This document shows, piece by piece, positions 61,241-64,000 of a stretch of 64,000 bases of DNA. Under the pieces are notes generated by a model. The model worked only from the letters and a program-made list of their open reading frames with translations. It ran no database searches and was not told the origin of the DNA. Positions within the stretch are counted from its first letter, which is position 1; every line of letters begins with the position of its first letter. A program made the position numbers and the translations under genes. The DNA is from Metapseudomonas resinovorans DSM 21078 (GTDB taxonomy: Bacteria; Pseudomonadota; Gammaproteobacteria; Pseudomonadales; Pseudomonadaceae), in contig NZ_AUIE01000005.1 of assembly GCF_000423545.1 (NCBI RefSeq), forward strand, positions 1-64,000, written 5' to 3'.

Positions 61241-61382
61241 TTTTGTGCCTGGCTGATAGGCCAGGGGCTTTGCGGTTCCTGTGGGGCGATTTCAATCGCC
61301 AGGCACGCCGCAGGTCTGCCTTTCGCCCTCCGTGGATTAAAGCGTGCCCGATATCGCCCTGAATTTCTGGCCAGAACTCAAA

Positions 61383-64000
<2,618 letters not shown>

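Overview
The window looks like an accessory-rich stretch of a high-GC gammaproteobacterial chromosome, most probably Pseudomonas. Signs of this are an MvaT/MvaU-family silencer, a YggL-like gene, glutathione-independent FdhA, DUF1302/DUF1329/MMPL uptake genes and Pseudomonas-like gene content throughout. No rRNA, tRNA or CRISPR array was seen.

Region 1 (1-6.9 kb) is an AT-richer defence segment. A very large GHKL-ATPase sensor, a stand-alone receiver and a receiver fused to a nucleoside-phosphorylase domain form a Detocs-type anti-phage two-component system (dtcABC). A small multi-pass membrane protein gene follows.

Region 2 (6.9-48.2 kb) is a catabolic supercluster of about 35 genes. It holds a translationally coupled flavoprotein/cytochrome c pair of the VAO/PCMH type, a VanA-like Rieske oxygenase with a distant VanB-like reductase, a hydrophobic-compound uptake set (DUF1302, DUF1329, YCF48, MMPL) and several dehydrogenases and FAD enzymes. 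It also has a hydroquinone ring-cleavage branch (VOC dioxygenase, serine hydrolase, maleylacetate reductase), an acyl-CoA ligase with a CoA-transferase/racemase, a lactonase-like MBL enzyme, a chemoreceptor, and formaldehyde dehydrogenase. The content agrees with what I recall of the (+)-pinoresinol (lignan) cluster of Pseudomonas sp. SG-MS2, where hydroxylated pinoresinol is taken to protocatechuate and 2-methoxyhydroquinone; this substrate is an inference. The most striking signal is a directional palindrome, CTATC-N4-GATAGGTG. It occurs 14 times, nearly always between genes and pointing into a transcription unit, and marks 13 units as one regulon. The likely reader is the MalT-like LuxR regulator at 29.7-32.4 kb.

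Region 3 (45-54.4 kb) is a patchwork. It has a 348-bp partial duplication of fdhA on the far side of a malic enzyme gene, an MvaU-like silencer, an inositol-monophosphatase-family gene broken by an IS3-family element and also by an in-frame stop, a BPSL0761-like small gene, and a helicase/winged-helix pair with a divergent XRE regulator.

Region 4 (54.4-64 kb) is an overlapping four-gene integration module: three tyrosine-recombinase-like proteins plus a small partner, resembling gamma-mobile-trio modules. It abuts a yggL gene whose first codons have been replaced, so the element appears to have inserted into yggL. A core-like HD-GYP phosphodiesterase gene runs off the right edge.
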